DNA of 64,000 bases from positions 62,001 through 126,000 of the forward strand of contig CAIMLR010000003.1 in the NCBI GenBank assembly GCA_903842345.1. Reading direction: 5' to 3'. The notes beneath the pieces are model-generated. The model searched no databases, was not told the origin of the DNA, and saw only the letters and a program-made list of their open reading frames with translations. Both the position numbers and the translations under genes were made by a program. This DNA is from an uncultured Myxococcales bacterium. Its GTDB lineage: Bacteria > Myxococcota_A > UBA9042. Shown piece after piece: positions 51,765-64,000 of this stretch (within the stretch, counting starts at the first letter, position 1; every line of letters begins with the position of its first letter).

Positions 51765-54700
51765 ATGCCCCACTGGCTTCACCGGCAACCAGAACGGCTT
51801 GCGCAACTCGCCGCGCACGTGTGGACCGCGCGTTGGCCGGGCGAGACGAACGCGACGCTCATTGCCAAGGACGCGCGGGCAGATGATGTGCACGCCCTCG
51901 ACCGCGAGTGGCGCGCGCTGCTGGCGGTGCCGTCCGATCGGCTGCCGGAGCCCGTGGCCTTGACGTGCGACGCCCAGGGAATCGCTCAGACGCTCTGGCT
52001 GCGGCTGCGCGCGGGTCAGCCGCTGGACCTGGCGCTGCGTGGCGAAAAAGCGCCGGCGCTCCTAGAGCTTGCCCGGCAGTCGGTGCAGGCGCTGGCGGCG
52101 GTCCATGCTGCGGGGCTTGTGCACGGCGATTTGCATCCGGGCAATCTGCTCGTCGACAACGCCGGGCGTGTGACGCTGCTCGATCTGGGGCTCGCGGGCG
52201 AGCCGTCGCAGATGTCGGCGGGCTGTGGCTTTCCGCCCTGCGCCGCGCCCGATCGGCTCGCGGGTCAGGCCTTGGACGTGCGCGACGACCTGTTCTCCCT
52301 GGCGATGGCGCTGTGGCTCGCGCGCGGATGGCCGGCGCCCTACCGCGACTATCCGGCGATTCGCCCGACGTCCGCCAGTCGTCCGGAATTGCCTCCCGAT
52401 CCGGGTGCTGATGCGCCGCTCGTGCACATCCTCGCGGGGTGGCTGGCGGTCGATCGCGCGCACCGACCGGCCGATGCGGAACGTGCGTTGCGGCAATTGA
52501 CGGACTTGGCGGAGGTCGATGCAGCCGCGGACGTGGCATCGCGCGTCGCCGATCTGCGGGCGCTGATCGGCCGACCGCTGGCGTGGTCTTCGCACTTGCC
52601 GGTGCCCGAGCTGGCCAAGGACGCGACGCTGTGGCTTGTGGGCCCGCGGGGCAGCGGCCGAACATCGCTCCTCACGCGGATTGCCGCCGATGCCCACGCG
52701 CGCGGCCAAGCCGTCGTGGCGGTGGACAGCAGCGCGCTCCCCAATCTCGTGGCGCGGCTCGCGGGCATCCTGCAGCCGGTCGGGTTCTCCGGGATGGCGG
52801 ATCCGCTTGGTCAGGAAACGGCGCGCTGGCGGTTGCTCTGGGCGTCCTTGCGCGTGGAGATGCCAGCGGGCGGGCTGCTGCTTGTTGACGACGTCGAGCG
52901 GCTGCCGCAACCGGCGCGTTTGGCGCTGGAGCAGGGCGAGCTCGCCCCGAGCGTGCTGGCCAGCGACGATGCCCCGGAAGGGGCGCTGCGTTGGCAGATG
53001 CCGCAAGCGGCGGAAGCCGAAGTCGCGGTGGCGTTGAGCCGGGCAGCTGGCGGTCGCGAGTGGGATGCGGCGCTCGTGCAAGCGTTGGCGGCGGCTGTCG
53101 GTGCGGAGCGGGCGCTGATCTGGCCGCTGGCCGGGCTGCTCGTCGAGTACAACATGGCGGTTCCGACGGCGGGTCGCCTGGAGATCGCCGCGGGGCTGAA
53201 TCCGCAGCAGGCGGTTTCCCAAGTGCTGCTTCGCCAGCGCCGCCTGAACCTGCCGACTCCGCGCACCTGGCCGCTCTGGGCGGAGCTGGCGGTGCGGCCG
53301 CTGCACGCAGTCCTGCCGCTGGCGGAGATGGCGGCAATTCCGACGGAGGACGCGGTGTTGCTGCGGCGGCTCCCGGAAGGCGTGGCGCTGGCTTCCGCGG
53401 CAGTGCGGACTTTCCTGCGCAGCCAGCTGCCGGGCTCGGTGCTGGCGCCCGTCGCGGTGAAGGCCGCGCAGCACGCGGAGGACAAGGACGCGCGGACGCA
53501 GTTGCTCCTCGACGCGATGAACTGGGGCGCGCAAGTGCGGCTGGACGGCAATGCGGTTGCCGACGCGATTCAGACGCGGTTGCTGCGCGGCGAGGCGGCG
53601 GAGTCGGCGGCGATGGCCGAGACGTGGCTCAAACAGGCGCCGGCGGACCACCCGGCGCTGGTGCGCATTACGGCGCTGCAACTGCGCGGTCTGGCGCTTG
53701 CGGGTGCCGACGCGCTGACGGCCAAGATCGCCCAGCTTTCAGCGAGCCTGCGCGCCACGGCGGAGGTGCGTCTGGCGTTGGCGGAGGCGGCGTTCCGGCG
53801 CGGCGACTATCCTGCTTGCCGTGAAGTGGCCTTGGAAGTGGCGGCGGACGCCCGCGTGGATGTGCGCGCGGCGGGGCAGCTCTGGCTGGCGTTTGCCGCG
53901 ACGTGGCAGGGCGATCGCCCGGCGGCGCAGGAGGCCGTGGCGACCGGGCTGGCGATGGCGAACGCGGAGACGGCGCCGTTCTTTGCCTATCTGGCGGCGC
54001 TCGGAAAGTACTACTCGGGCGAGTTGGCGGCCGCGGTCGGGCAGTTTGAGTCGCTGTGGCATGACGCCGCGCTCCAGGATTCCGCGCTGCACGCTGCGGC
54101 GGCGAGCGGGCTGGGCTTGTGCGCGCAACGGCGCGGGGACCTGCCGCAGGCGCGGACGTGGTATGAAACGGCGCGTCAGGCGGCCGAGCGATCAGGCGAC
54201 CGGTTGCGCGCGCTGAACATGGCCATGAACGTCGCAACGCTGGACCACGAGCAGGGCGACCTGGGGCGGGCGCTGGCGGCCTATGATCACATCGTCGCAG
54301 CGGGACGGCGCGCGACGAACGCAGGCGCGCTGGCGCGCGCGCTGGGCAACCGCGGCAATCTGCTGTCCCAGCTCGGCCAGGATGAGCGGGCGCGCAAGGA
54401 TCTGGACGACGCGCTGACGTACTACGAAGCGCAGAAGAACGGCTACCTGGCTGGCAACGCGCTGTGCGTGCTCGCGGAGTTGGCGCGGCGCGCGGGTCGC
54501 TGGCCAACGGCGGAGCGGCAACTGGCGCGGGCTGAGGCCGACCTGCGGCAGGCCAACGCGGTGGCGGAGCTGCTGGAGATCGAGTTGGAGCGTGGGGAGT
54601 TGTTGCGCATTTCCGGCCGGACCGCGCAGGCGCAGGCGCTTGGTGCCGCCGCGACGGTGACGGCAGCGCAGTTGGCATCACCCGAGCTGGAGGCGCGCGC

Positions 54701-56645
54701 CGCGTGGCTGCTCGGCCGCCTGGCGCTGGATCGCCCGGATGCGGGTCGACAGCAGTGGCAGCAGACAGCGGAGGCGCTGCACGACGCGCTGCGGAAAGTT
54801 CCTGAAAGCAAGCCGCTGCTGCGGATTGGCCTGATGGCGGACCTCGCGCGCGCCCGGGCGTGGCACGGCGATTGGCAAGTCGCGGTGGCCTTGGCGCGTG
54901 ACGGCCTGGCGCGCTTTGACGCCATCGCCGCGACGTTGACGCCGCACGATCGCCAGCTCTTTGCCCACGGCGCCGCCCATGGTGCGACGCGCTTGCTCCT
55001 CTCCGTTCTCAGCCAACTGCCGGATACTGCGAGCGCTTCGTCTCTGCCCGCGCCGCACGCGCTGGCGCCGATTCTCGCCATCAACCGCCGCATGGGCGCC
55101 GAGCAGGAATTGCAGCCGCTTCTGGAAATCGTCATGGATTCCGCGGTGCTGCTGACGGGCGCTGAGCGCGGTTTCTTGCTCCTGGACCACGACGGCGCGC
55201 TGAACGTGATGGTGGCGCGCAACCTGGACCGCGAGAACCTGCGCAAGGCGGCGCTCAAGTTGAGCTGGGGCATCGCGCGGCAGGTTTTCCAGGCCGGCGA
55301 GCGAATCCTGACGACGGATGCTTTGCAGGATGAGCGGTTTCGCAGCCAGGCGAGCGTCCATCACGGCAGCCTGCGGTCGATCCTGTGCGTGCCGATGGCC
55401 TGGCAGGGTCGGCCGATTGGCGCGTTGTACGTGGACAATCGCTTTACTGCGGGGGCTTTCTCGCCCGAGCACGCGGCGCTGCTGGAGGCGCTTGCCGATC
55501 AGGCGACGATCGCCGTGGAGCACGCGCGTGTGGTAGCCGGTGAGCGGCAGGCGCTTGAAAAGCTGCAGCAAAGCCGCGCGGAGGTGCAGGATTTGGCCGA
55601 GCGACTGCGCGAGCGGCTCGACCAGACGGAGCACGCGCTGGACGATGCCCGCGCCGAGCTTGTGGCGCAGCGGCTGGATGTGCAGCGGCGCAGCGACTAC
55701 AGCCAGATCCGCGGTGAGAGCCCGGCGCTGCTGCGGCTGTTCGGCCTGATGGATCGCGTCCGCGACCATGATTTTCCGGTGCTGGTGTGCGGTGAATCGG
55801 GCACGGGCAAGGAGCTTGTGGCGCGCGCCATTCACTTCACCGGGCGCCGCAAGCGCGGGCCGTTCCTCGCCATCAACTGCGCGGCGTTGCCGTCCACGCT
55901 GCTGGAATCCGAACTTTTTGGCCACGTGCGCGGCGCGTTTACCGGCGCGGTGCTTGACCGCAAGGGCCTCTTTGAGAGCGCGGATGGCGGCACACTCTTC
56001 CTCGACGAGATTGGCGAGATGCCGCTGGAGATGCAGCCCAAGCTGCTGCGCGTGCTGCAATCGGGTGAGCTGCAGCGGGTCGGCGACACGCGGACGCGCA
56101 AGGTCGACGTGCGCGTGGTGGCGGCGACGCATCGCAACCTGCCGGAGATGGCGGAGCACGGTCAGTTTCGCCAGGACTTGCTGTTCCGGTTGCGGGTCAT
56201 TGAGCTGCAGATTCCGCCGCTGCGTCAGCGGCTGGACGACATTCCGCTGCTCGTCGAGCATTTCCTCACGGAGAATCGCAAGCTGGGCATTGGCCAAGTG
56301 GAGCGGTTGACGCCGGGCGCGCTGCGGCGGCTGCGGGAATTTTCCTGGCCAGGCAACGTTCGGCAGTTGGAGACGGTGCTGAAGAGCGCGGGGCTGTTCG
56401 CGTCGGGGGATGTCATTGACGTGGCCGACGTGGAGCCGCTGTTGACGCGCGACAAGCCGCAGGAAGCCGGCAATGGCAAGAGTGAGGGCTGGTGGAAGAC
56501 CGCGCCGCTGGACGAAATCATCCGCCGCGCAGTCGCCGAGCGTGTCGAACTCTCCGGCGGCAACAAGCGCCGCGCCGCGGAGAGCCTGGGCATCGACCGC
56601 ACGACGCTCTACGCCCGCCTCCGCACCCCCGAGTCCGACGCATGA
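51765..56645 (+). CDS. Ser/Thr kinase - STAND NTPase - TPR - GAF - sigma54 activator - Fis HTH fusion
   Basis: Very large cytosolic regulator, 1,626 aa, from ATG 51765 with GGAG six bases upstream. Kinase domain (about 1-250): invariant Lys in LIAKDA (about 35), catalytic loop HGDLHPGN (about 120-127), DLG metal motif (about 140); the glycine-rich loop is poorly formed. STAND-type NTPase: Walker [12 protein letters not shown] (about 291-301), Walker [15 protein letters not shown] helices (about 640-1060). GAF (about 1103-1256: [39 protein letters not shown]), then a coiled coil. Sigma54 AAA+ core: Walker A GESGTGKE at 1343, GAFTGA at 1390, Walker [17 protein letters not shown]-terminal Fis-type helix-turn-helix [20 protein letters not shown]. 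The GAFTGA loop implies real contact with sigma54. A Ser/Thr kinase gene overlaps its end by ATGA. Confidence 0.88.
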   Translation: MPHWLHRQPERLAQLAAHVWTARWPGETNATLIAKDARADDVHALDREWRALLAVPSDRLPEPVALTCDAQGIAQTLWLRLRAGQPLDLALRGEKAPALLELARQSVQALAAVHAAGLVHGDLHPGNLLVDNAGRVTLLDLGLAGEPSQMSAGCGFPPCAAPDRLAGQALDVRDDLFSLAMALWLARGWPAPYRDYPAIRPTSASRPELPPDPGADAPLVHILAGWLAVDRAHRPADAERALRQLTDLAEVDAAADVASRVADLRALIGRPLAWSSHLPVPELAKDATLWLVGPRGSGRTSLLTRIAADAHARGQAVVAVDSSALPNLVARLAGILQPVGFSGMADPLGQETARWRLLWASLRVEMPAGGLLLVDDVERLPQPARLALEQGELAPSVLASDDAPEGALRWQMPQAAEAEVAVALSRAAGGREWDAALVQALAAAVGAERALIWPLAGLLVEYNMAVPTAGRLEIAAGLNPQQAVSQVLLRQRRLNLPTPRTWPLWAELAVRPLHAVLPLAEMAAIPTEDAVLLRRLPEGVALASAAVRTFLRSQLPGSVLAPVAVKAAQHAEDKDARTQLLLDAMNWGAQVRLDGNAVADAIQTRLLRGEAAESAAMAETWLKQAPADHPALVRITALQLRGLALAGADALTAKIAQLSASLRATAEVRLALAEAAFRRGDYPACREVALEVAADARVDVRAAGQLWLAFAATWQGDRPAAQEAVATGLAMANAETAPFFAYLAALGKYYSGELAAAVGQFESLWHDAALQDSALHAAAASGLGLCAQRRGDLPQARTWYETARQAAERSGDRLRALNMAMNVATLDHEQGDLGRALAAYDHIVAAGRRATNAGALARALGNRGNLLSQLGQDERARKDLDDALTYYEAQKNGYLAGNALCVLAELARRAGRWPTAERQLARAEADLRQANAVAELLEIELERGELLRISGRTAQAQALGAAATVTAAQLASPELEARAAWLLGRLALDRPDAGRQQWQQTAEALHDALRKVPESKPLLRIGLMADLARARAWHGDWQVAVALARDGLARFDAIAATLTPHDRQLFAHGAAHGATRLLLSVLSQLPDTASASSLPAPHALAPILAINRRMGAEQELQPLLEIVMDSAVLLTGAERGFLLLDHDGALNVMVARNLDRENLRKAALKLSWGIARQVFQAGERILTTDALQDERFRSQASVHHGSLRSILCVPMAWQGRPIGALYVDNRFTAGAFSPEHAALLEALADQATIAVEHARVVAGERQALEKLQQSRAEVQDLAERLRERLDQTEHALDDARAELVAQRLDVQRRSDYSQIRGESPALLRLFGLMDRVRDHDFPVLVCGESGTGKELVARAIHFTGRRKRGPFLAINCAALPSTLLESELFGHVRGAFTGAVLDRKGLFESADGGTLFLDEIGEMPLEMQPKLLRVLQSGELQRVGDTRTRKVDVRVVAATHRNLPEMAEHGQFRQDLLFRLRVIELQIPPLRQRLDDIPLLVEHFLTENRKLGIGQVERLTPGALRRLREFSWPGNVRQLETVLKSAGLFASGDVIDVADVEPLLTRDKPQEAGNGKSEGWWKTAPLDEIIRRAVAERVELSGGNKRRAAESLGIDRTTLYARLRTPESDA

Positions 56646-57601
56646 CGCTGGCTTGGCCGACGCCGCTCCATTTTGGCCCGTGGCTGCTGGATGCGCGCCT
56701 CGGCCTGGGCGGCACGAGCGAAGTCTGGCGCGCGCGGCATGTGGACAAGCCGGGCGAGTTCGCGCTGAAGCGGCTGCTGCCGATATTCCGCGACGATGCG
56801 ACGGTCAACGCGCTGTTCCACCGCGAAACGCGGTTGCTGCAACTGCTGGACAGTCCGCGGCTGCCTCGGCTGCTGGCGCGTGGGACCTGCAATGACATCC
56901 CCTGGCTGGCGATGCCGCTTTACGCTGGCGCGTCGCTGCGCGCGCTGCTCCACGACGGGCCGATGTCCACGCACGAGGCGTATTGGCTGGCGGCTGAGCT
57001 GGCGGAGGCGCTGGCTGACCTGCACGCCGCGGGCGTGGTGCACTGCGACGTGTCGCCCGGCAACGTGCAGATCACGCGCGACGGCCAGGTCGTGCTGCTG
57101 GACCTGGGCATCGCCCAGCGTCTGGGCGCCGACGAGCCGCTCGACACCTTGGCCCTGCGCGGCAAGTCGCCGTACCTCTCGCCCGAGCAAGTGGCGCGGC
57201 AACCGCTGGATGCGCGGAGCGATCTCTTCGCGCTCGGCAGCGTGCTCGTGGAACTGCTGACGGGAACGCCGCCGTTTGCCCGGCCCGAGCGGTCGGCGAC
57301 GTTGGCAGCGGTGCTGGCCGTGGCGTGGCAGGGGCCGATGCGGCTGCCCGAGGCCGTGCGGCCGCTCGTGGTGGCGCTGCTTGCGGCGGTGCCGGGGCAG
57401 CGGGCGGACTCAGCACGCGCGTTGGCGCGCCAACTGCGCGGTCTTGTGGCGGACGTGCCCAGGGCACGCGCGCAGGTGATCGCGCGGGTGGCGGCGGTGC
57501 CGCTGCGCGTGGAAGCGCCGATTTGGCAGGCAGCGGAGCTGCGCGGCGAACCGGTGACGAATCCGGGAATGGACGCGGGGGCGACGGTCGCGGAGCGCTG
57601 A
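56642..57601 (+). CDS. Serine/threonine protein kinase
   Basis: Cytosolic Hanks-type kinase, 319 aa from ATG 56642, overlapping the previous stop (ATGA). Glycine loop LGLGGTSEVWRARHVD (about 20-35), Lys in FALKRLLP (about 44), catalytic loop VVHCDVSPGNVQ (about 130-141) with Asp and Asn, metal motif LLDLGIAQ (DLG instead of DFG), activation segment and LRGKSPYLSPEQVARQPLDARSDLFALG, which is the canonical APE-like SPEQ and Asp. The catalytic loop lacks the Arg of an RD kinase, so activation-loop phosphorylation may not be needed. No membrane helix. It probably acts on, or is assisted by, the upstream fusion protein, whose own kinase domain lacks a good glycine loop. It ends 3 bp from the convergent gene. 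Confidence 0.9.
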   Translation: MTLAWPTPLHFGPWLLDARLGLGGTSEVWRARHVDKPGEFALKRLLPIFRDDATVNALFHRETRLLQLLDSPRLPRLLARGTCNDIPWLAMPLYAGASLRALLHDGPMSTHEAYWLAAELAEALADLHAAGVVHCDVSPGNVQITRDGQVVLLDLGIAQRLGADEPLDTLALRGKSPYLSPEQVARQPLDARSDLFALGSVLVELLTGTPPFARPERSATLAAVLAVAWQGPMRLPEAVRPLVVALLAAVPGQRADSARALARQLRGLVADVPRARAQVIARVAAVPLRVEAPIWQAAELRGEPVTNPGMDAGATVAER

Positions 57602-57604
57602 CGC

Positions 57605-59362
57605 TCACATCCCCATCACGCCGGTCTCGTGCACGATCACCGTGCGTTGCGTCGACGGCGGCGGCACCAGATGGACATCAGCCCCATGCCATTGCAGGAA
57701 CACGAGCCCCTCGAGCGGCTCGTCAAACTCGAACTCGACCTGCGTCACGCCCTTGGCGGTCGCTTTTTCCACGCGGGCGCGCAGGTGCGGCACGTCCAGG
57801 ATGTCGCCCGCCTTGGGCATGCGCGCCGGATCCATGATGAGCTGCTCGGGCTGGGTTGAGAGCAGCGGCGCGCCGAGCGCCTCCAGCCGAATGCGATTGG
57901 CCGCCGTGCGCGTGACGGCGACGGCGTCGATGGACACCGCCAGCGTGTTGAACTGCCGGGGCAGCGTCAGCCCGGACGAGGCCATCAGCGACGGCAGGTA
58001 GAAGCTGAGCACGGGATCGGGCGCGGCCAGCATCACAACGTGCTTGCCGCCCAACTGCACCAACGTCGGCGACGCTGCGAGCTTGGCCATTACCGGCGCC
58101 TGAATGGCGATGGCCAGGCTGATGGCCACCATCATGAACGGCGACCAAATCAGGTGGATCCACACGAGCGCGCCGCGGCCAAGGCGCGCAAGACGGAGCC
58201 GCGGCTGGGCGGCGAGCAGGTCGCGCAGACCGAGGAGCAGCATCGCCACGAGCGCCGCGGAGACGAGGCTGGGCGCCAGCAACGTGCGCTGCGATGGCCA
58301 CGTGGAGGCCGGCGGAAAGAGCGCGAGCGCGCCGCCCAACGCGAGACCCGGCCAAGCGCGCGCGTCGTGGGAGTCGAGAGGCAGGCGTCGCAAGCCGCGC
58401 ACCACCAACGCGACGCATGCGACGCTGGCGAGCGCCATGCCCCAGGTCAGCGGCGGCGACAGGACGGAAATCTCCACCGGCAGGCTGGCAAACAACGCGC
58501 CAGCCAGCGACGGCACGCGGTGGATCGCCTGCGTGAGATAGCGGAGCGTGTCGGCGCCCGGATCGAGGTATGCACCTGACGCCGCCGCGCCGTAGCCATG
58601 GGTCTTGTAGTAGATCGCCCACACGGCGAGCACCGCGCCGAGCGGCGCCAGATGCAGCAGCGTCAGCAGCTTGGGTTTGCGGCCCAGCGCCACGGCGACC
58701 CAGATGCACGCCACGCCCAACGCCGTTTCGCCGCCGCACAGGCCGATGCCAAACAGCAGCGGCGCGGCGATCTTGCCGGGCAGCCAATCCTCGTCCTCGG
58801 CGCGCAGCCAGGCCCAGAAGCCGAGCATCGCCGGCACCATCGAGACCCACGCGTTGCGGTTGGACAGCCAGGCGCTCGCCGTCCAGTGCGATTCGTCGAT
58901 GGCGTAGAGCAGCGTCGCCAGCGCCGCAGTGCGCGCAGCCAGCAGCCGCCGGAAAATTGCCCCGGAGACCGCGATGCCCGCCGCCTGCCAAGCCAGGCTG
59001 TGCAGATGCTGCAGCCACGCGTGCGGCCCCAGGACTTTCTCGTCGAACATATGCGTCAGCGCGGAGAGAGGCCGGAAGAAGTTGAGCTTCAGGTCCGGCA
59101 GCGTCCACCAGCCGTAGCCGTATTGCGTGCGGGCCATGACGTCCGCCTTCACGCCATTGCCGAACGTGAACAGCGAGCCCAGCCCGGGATGGTGAATCGG
59201 AATCCGCCCGAGAATCGCGGCGCGGTGAATCCAATCGTCCAGCCACCAGCCAGAAAACACGGTGGGCAGGCAGAGCAGGGTCGCGAACAGGATGCCATTG
59301 CGGACCGGCCGCTTGACGCTCCACTTCATGAACCGTTCAGGCAGCGCGCGCCAGTCGCTCAT
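57605..59362 (-). CDS. Large polytopic membrane protein, possible GT-C glycosyltransferase
   Basis: 585 aa from ATG 59362, with GAGG upstream. After a short cytoplasmic N-terminus a helix GILFATLLCLPTVFSGWW leads into an outward loop WWLDDWIHRAAILG (W-x-D-D pair), then FFRPLSALTHMFDEKVLG. These features resemble the acidic site and loop order of GT-C-type enzymes. About ten further hydrophobic helices follow, and a soluble C-terminal part (about 480-585) is a beta-rich periplasmic domain. Sugar and acceptor are unknown; it could be a related membrane protein of another kind. It lies 85 bp downstream of the gyrA stop on the same strand and may be cotranscribed. Confidence 0.6.
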   Translation of the reverse strand: MSDWRALPERFMKWSVKRPVRNGILFATLLCLPTVFSGWWLDDWIHRAAILGRIPIHHPGLGSLFTFGNGVKADVMARTQYGYGWWTLPDLKLNFFRPLSALTHMFDEKVLGPHAWLQHLHSLAWQAAGIAVSGAIFRRLLAARTAALATLLYAIDESHWTASAWLSNRNAWVSMVPAMLGFWAWLRAEDEDWLPGKIAAPLLFGIGLCGGETALGVACIWVAVALGRKPKLLTLLHLAPLGAVLAVWAIYYKTHGYGAAASGAYLDPGADTLRYLTQAIHRVPSLAGALFASLPVEISVLSPPLTWGMALASVACVALVVRGLRRLPLDSHDARAWPGLALGGALALFPPASTWPSQRTLLAPSLVSAALVAMLLLGLRDLLAAQPRLRLARLGRGALVWIHLIWSPFMMVAISLAIAIQAPVMAKLAASPTLVQLGGKHVVMLAAPDPVLSFYLPSLMASSGLTLPRQFNTLAVSIDAVAVTRTAANRIRLEALGAPLLSTQPEQLIMDPARMPKAGDILDVPHLRARVEKATAKGVTQVEFEFDEPLEGLVFLQWHGADVHLVPPPSTQRTVIVHETGVMGM

Positions 59363-59446
59363 CGGTCCTCAGCTTGGCTTGTCCTGCGCAGCAGCCCGGT
59401 AGGGCCACGCGCCGGCGAACGTGTGTCGGCGCGCGCAACCCGGCAG

Positions 59447-62053
<2,607 letters not shown>

Positions 62054-62089
62054 GTAGGAACTCCGGGGCTGCCGGCTGAAGGGGCTAGG

Positions 62090-62118
62090 AGTGTACGCCG
62101 AATTGCGTCAAACGTCAA
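62090..62118 (-). promoter_or_regulatory. Promoter of gyrA
   Basis: Minus strand: -35 TTGACG (CGTCAA at 62113-62118 on the plus strand), 17-bp spacer, -10 TACACT (AGTGTA at 62090-62095), 36 bp before the start codon. This is the best-formed promoter in the window. Confidence 0.7.
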
Positions 62119-62255
62119 CGCCGCGGGCGGCCGGTCATGCGCGATAACCTCTTGAAAAGACGCGTTTCGTTCGCGGCCGCGGCGCCGGTCGACCGCGCGT
62201 TGGGGATGGGTGGCAAACAGTTGCGCCTGGACGCGTAACAATCCGCCGTCGCCGG

Positions 62256-62285
62256 TTGACCCAACCGCGCGGCCAACCGTACACT
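62256..62285 (+). promoter_or_regulatory. Promoter of ugd
   Basis: -35 TTGACC (62256-62261), 18-bp spacer, -10 TACACT (62280-62285), about 50 bp before ATG 62337. Same -10 as gyrA on the opposite strand. Confidence 0.65.
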
Positions 62286-62336
62286 GCGGCCCCTTTCAAG
62301 GGCGCGATCCTGTCGCCCAGCTGGCTGTGAGACGTC

Positions 62337-63638
62337 ATGAAGATTGCTGTTATTGGCACTGGTTATGTTGGTTTGGTCGCGGGCGCTTGCTTTGCTCATA
62401 GCGGCAATCACGTCACGTGCGTGGACATCGACGTCAACAAAGTCGAGCGTCTGCGTCGCGGGGAGATCCCGATTTTTGAGCCGGGCTTGGACGAGCTCGT
62501 GCTGAACAACGTGGCGCACGGCCGGCTGCAGTTCACCAGTTCGACGGCGGACGCGGTCGCGGGTGCGCAGGCGGTGTTCATCGCCGTGGGCACGCCGCCG
62601 CAGGAAGACGGTTCGGCGGATTTGTCGCGCGTCCTGCAAGTCGCCCGCGCGATTGCCGACAGCCTGACGGACTATGCGGTCGTTGTGACGAAGTCGACCG
62701 TGCCGATTGGCACGAACGCGAAGGTGCATGACATCCTCGCGGCGCACGCCAAGCAGCCGTTCGACGTCGCGTCCAACCCGGAATTCCTCAAGGAAGGCGC
62801 GGCGCTGGACGATTTCCTCAAGCCGGACCGCGTCGTCATTGGCACGGCGACGGACCGGGCGCGTGCGGTGCTCCACGAGCTGTACCTGCCGTTTGTGGAG
62901 AGCCCCGAGCAGATCCTGTTCATGGACATCCGTTCGGCGGAGATGACCAAGTACGCTGCCAACGCGATGCTCGCGACGCGCATCTCCTTCATGAATGAAG
63001 TCGCCAACCTGTGCGAAAAGGTCGGCGCGGATGTGACGGAAGTGAAGCGCGGCATTGGCACGGACAGTCGCATCGGCCTGGCGTTCCTGAACGCCGGCAT
63101 CGGCTACGGCGGCTCGTGTTTCCCCAAGGATGTCAAGGCGCTGATGATGACGGGCCGTCAAAACGGCTTCGCGATGGAGATCCTGTCGGCGGTCGAGTCG
63201 GTCAACGACCAGCAGAAGTCGGTGCTCGCGCGCAAGGTCCAGGAGACTTTTGGCGCACAGGTCGCGGGCAAGCGGATCGCGCTGCTCGGTCTTGCGTTCA
63301 AGCCGGACACCGATGACATGCGCGAGGCGCCGTCGCTCGTGATCGCCCGGACGCTGACGCGCGATGGCGCGCACGTTGTGGGCTACGATCCGGTCGCGAC
63401 GGAGACCGCGCAGGTTGAACTGGGCGACATGATTGAATATGTCGGCAGCTGGCAGGAATGCGTCAAGGACGCCGATGCGATCCTGCTCGTGACGGAATGG
63501 CGTGAACTGCGCGGCATCGCGCCCGCGGAACTCGCGGCGGCGACGAAGTGCCGGCTGGTGTTTGACGGTCGCAACGCGCTTGAGCCGGTGGCGATGCGCG
63601 CCGCGGGTTTCTCGTATCACGCCATGGGGCGTCCGTAG
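62337..63638 (+). CDS. ugd: UDP-glucose 6-dehydrogenase
   Basis: NAD-dependent enzyme oxidising UDP-glucose twice to UDP-glucuronate, a precursor of envelope and capsule sugars. ATG 62337 (433 aa). N-terminal NAD motif MKIAVIGTGYVGLVAGACFA. The segment STVPIGTNAKVHDIL and SNPEFLKEGAALDDFLKPDR (about 142-161) match the family. The catalytic Cys lies in GIGYGGSCFPKDVKAL (about 254-269). The C-terminal UDP-binding domain begins KRIALLGLAFKPDTDDMREAPS (about 312-333). GTGAGACG just before the start includes the GAGAC box seen at 28.58 kb. Convergent with the partial gene at the window end. Confidence 0.95.
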   Translation: MKIAVIGTGYVGLVAGACFAHSGNHVTCVDIDVNKVERLRRGEIPIFEPGLDELVLNNVAHGRLQFTSSTADAVAGAQAVFIAVGTPPQEDGSADLSRVLQVARAIADSLTDYAVVVTKSTVPIGTNAKVHDILAAHAKQPFDVASNPEFLKEGAALDDFLKPDRVVIGTATDRARAVLHELYLPFVESPEQILFMDIRSAEMTKYAANAMLATRISFMNEVANLCEKVGADVTEVKRGIGTDSRIGLAFLNAGIGYGGSCFPKDVKALMMTGRQNGFAMEILSAVESVNDQQKSVLARKVQETFGAQVAGKRIALLGLAFKPDTDDMREAPSLVIARTLTRDGAHVVGYDPVATETAQVELGDMIEYVGSWQECVKDADAILLVTEWRELRGIAPAELAAATKCRLVFDGRNALEPVAMRAAGFSYHAMGRP

Positions 63639-63694
63639 GCGCTCCAAGCGGCGCGCGACGCTGACCGGTGATCGACTGGATGTGACCGGGAGCC

Positions 63695-64000
63695 CTACGC
63701 GGCGACGCTGACCTGCACCGGTTCAAAGCGCGCGCCAACCGCCCAGGTCTCCAATTCGCCGGCGTCGGCGGCGACAAAAAAGCGCTCGATCCAGTCGAAC
63801 ATCTCCTCGGTCGTCTGCGCGCGCATCGCCCGCTCGCGCAGCAGCGAGCCGAATTCCATGCCCTTGGTCATCCGCGCGAGCACCTGCTTGAGCCGGCCGG
63901 GAATCGCGTGCTCCGGGATGCGCTCGGCCGCCATCTCGGCAAAAGCCCGCAGCACCCGCAGCCGCTCGGCGCCATCGACGACGCGCTCCGGCTTGCCCTG
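63695..64000 (-). CDS. Protein of unknown function, 3' part (cut by the window end)
   Basis: Partial gene. The leftward frame is open from 64000 to the stop at 63695, giving the last 101 residues (QGKPERVVDGAERLRVLRAF... to VSVAA). A start is not visible; an in-frame GTG at 63955 is internal to a run without stops and should not be taken as the true start. The sequence is helical and charged (LKQVLARMTKGMEFGSLLRE, EEMFDWIERFFVAADAGELE) with no signal peptide, membrane helix or motif I recognise. It converges on ugd across 56 bp. Confidence 0.55.
   Translation of the reverse strand, partial: QGKPERVVDGAERLRVLRAFAEMAAERIPEHAIPGRLKQVLARMTKGMEFGSLLRERAMRAQTTEEMFDWIERFFVAADAGELETWAVGARFEPVQVSVAA

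Noticed and set aside
62115-63647. 510-residue open frame antisense to ugd
   Set aside because: ugd is unambiguous; the antisense frame is Arg/His-rich without motif and overlaps the gyrA/ugd promoter region.

Overview
The window is GC-rich (roughly two-thirds G+C), gene-dense and intact at almost every locus. It looks like the chromosome of a Gram-negative, probably predatory or social, delta-type proteobacterium, most likely a member of Myxococcota. This is an inference. It rests on many lipoproteins with Asp-rich linkers and disulfide-rich modules, a bactofilin, Ser/Thr kinases fused to enhancer-binding proteins, a matrixin-like protein with a C-terminal anchor, and a polyprenol-phosphomannose-synthase-like enzyme. 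I saw no rRNA, tRNA, CRISPR array, phage or insertion sequence.

Layout. 1-4.4 kb: the 3' end of prfA, then leftward genes for a secreted protein, a Kazal-like lipoprotein and a TonB/ExbD/ExbB energy-transduction set. 4.8-16.2 kb: a bifunctional (p)ppGpp synthetase/hydrolase, a parvulin-type lipoprotein, ornithine carbamoyltransferase and carbamate kinase, a bactofilin, a DPM-type glycosyltransferase, an acyl-CoA synthetase and a cysteine-synthase-like enzyme. 16.3-21.8 kb: an accessory block with an orphan eCIS-core (DUF4157) protein, a HExxH peptide-modification-type protein, a degenerate matrixin, a radical SAM protein, a DUF6918-like protein and a Cys-cluster protein. 21.9-28.6 kb: a giant lipoprotein with two six-bladed NHL propellers, followed by isoaspartyl dipeptidase. 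28.6-29.0 kb: a structured intergenic region. 29.0-38.6 kb: HEAT, DedA, aminotransferase, two triple-DsbA-like periplasmic proteins, RarA and a tandem universal stress protein. 38.8-49.5 kb: small lipoproteins, Pal- and CpoB-like proteins, mnmG, a cyclophilin-type lipoprotein, a TPR protein and GT-C glycosyltransferase pair, and purEK. 49.5-64 kb: a Kunitz-like lipoprotein, a PncC/CinA amidase, a kinase-STAND-TPR-GAF-sigma54-activator fusion with its companion kinase, a large membrane protein, gyrA and ugd.

How the parts fit. Housekeeping functions (translation termination, tRNA modification, replication topology, purine and arginine chemistry) alternate with envelope functions. ExbBD-TonB, Pal and the CpoB-like protein suggest Tol-Pal-style envelope maintenance. 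DPM synthase, the GT-C proteins and Ugd suggest envelope or protein glycosylation. The peptidyl-prolyl isomerases and the triple-thioredoxin-fold proteins suggest extensive periplasmic handling of disulfide-rich exported proteins.

The strongest candidates for something undescribed are: (1) the 51.7-57.6 kb kinase/enhancer-binding fusion with an operator-like dyad at its promoter; (2) the run of hairpins with a shared loop and the helically phased GAGAC boxes at 28.58-28.94 kb; (3) the 16.4-21.7 kb block pairing HExxH and radical SAM proteins with a zinc-ligand-less matrixin; (4) the single-cysteine triple-DsbA pair. A recurring promoter form, TTGNCN-like then 17-18 bp then TANACT, appears before many of these genes and seems to be the vegetative promoter of this organism.
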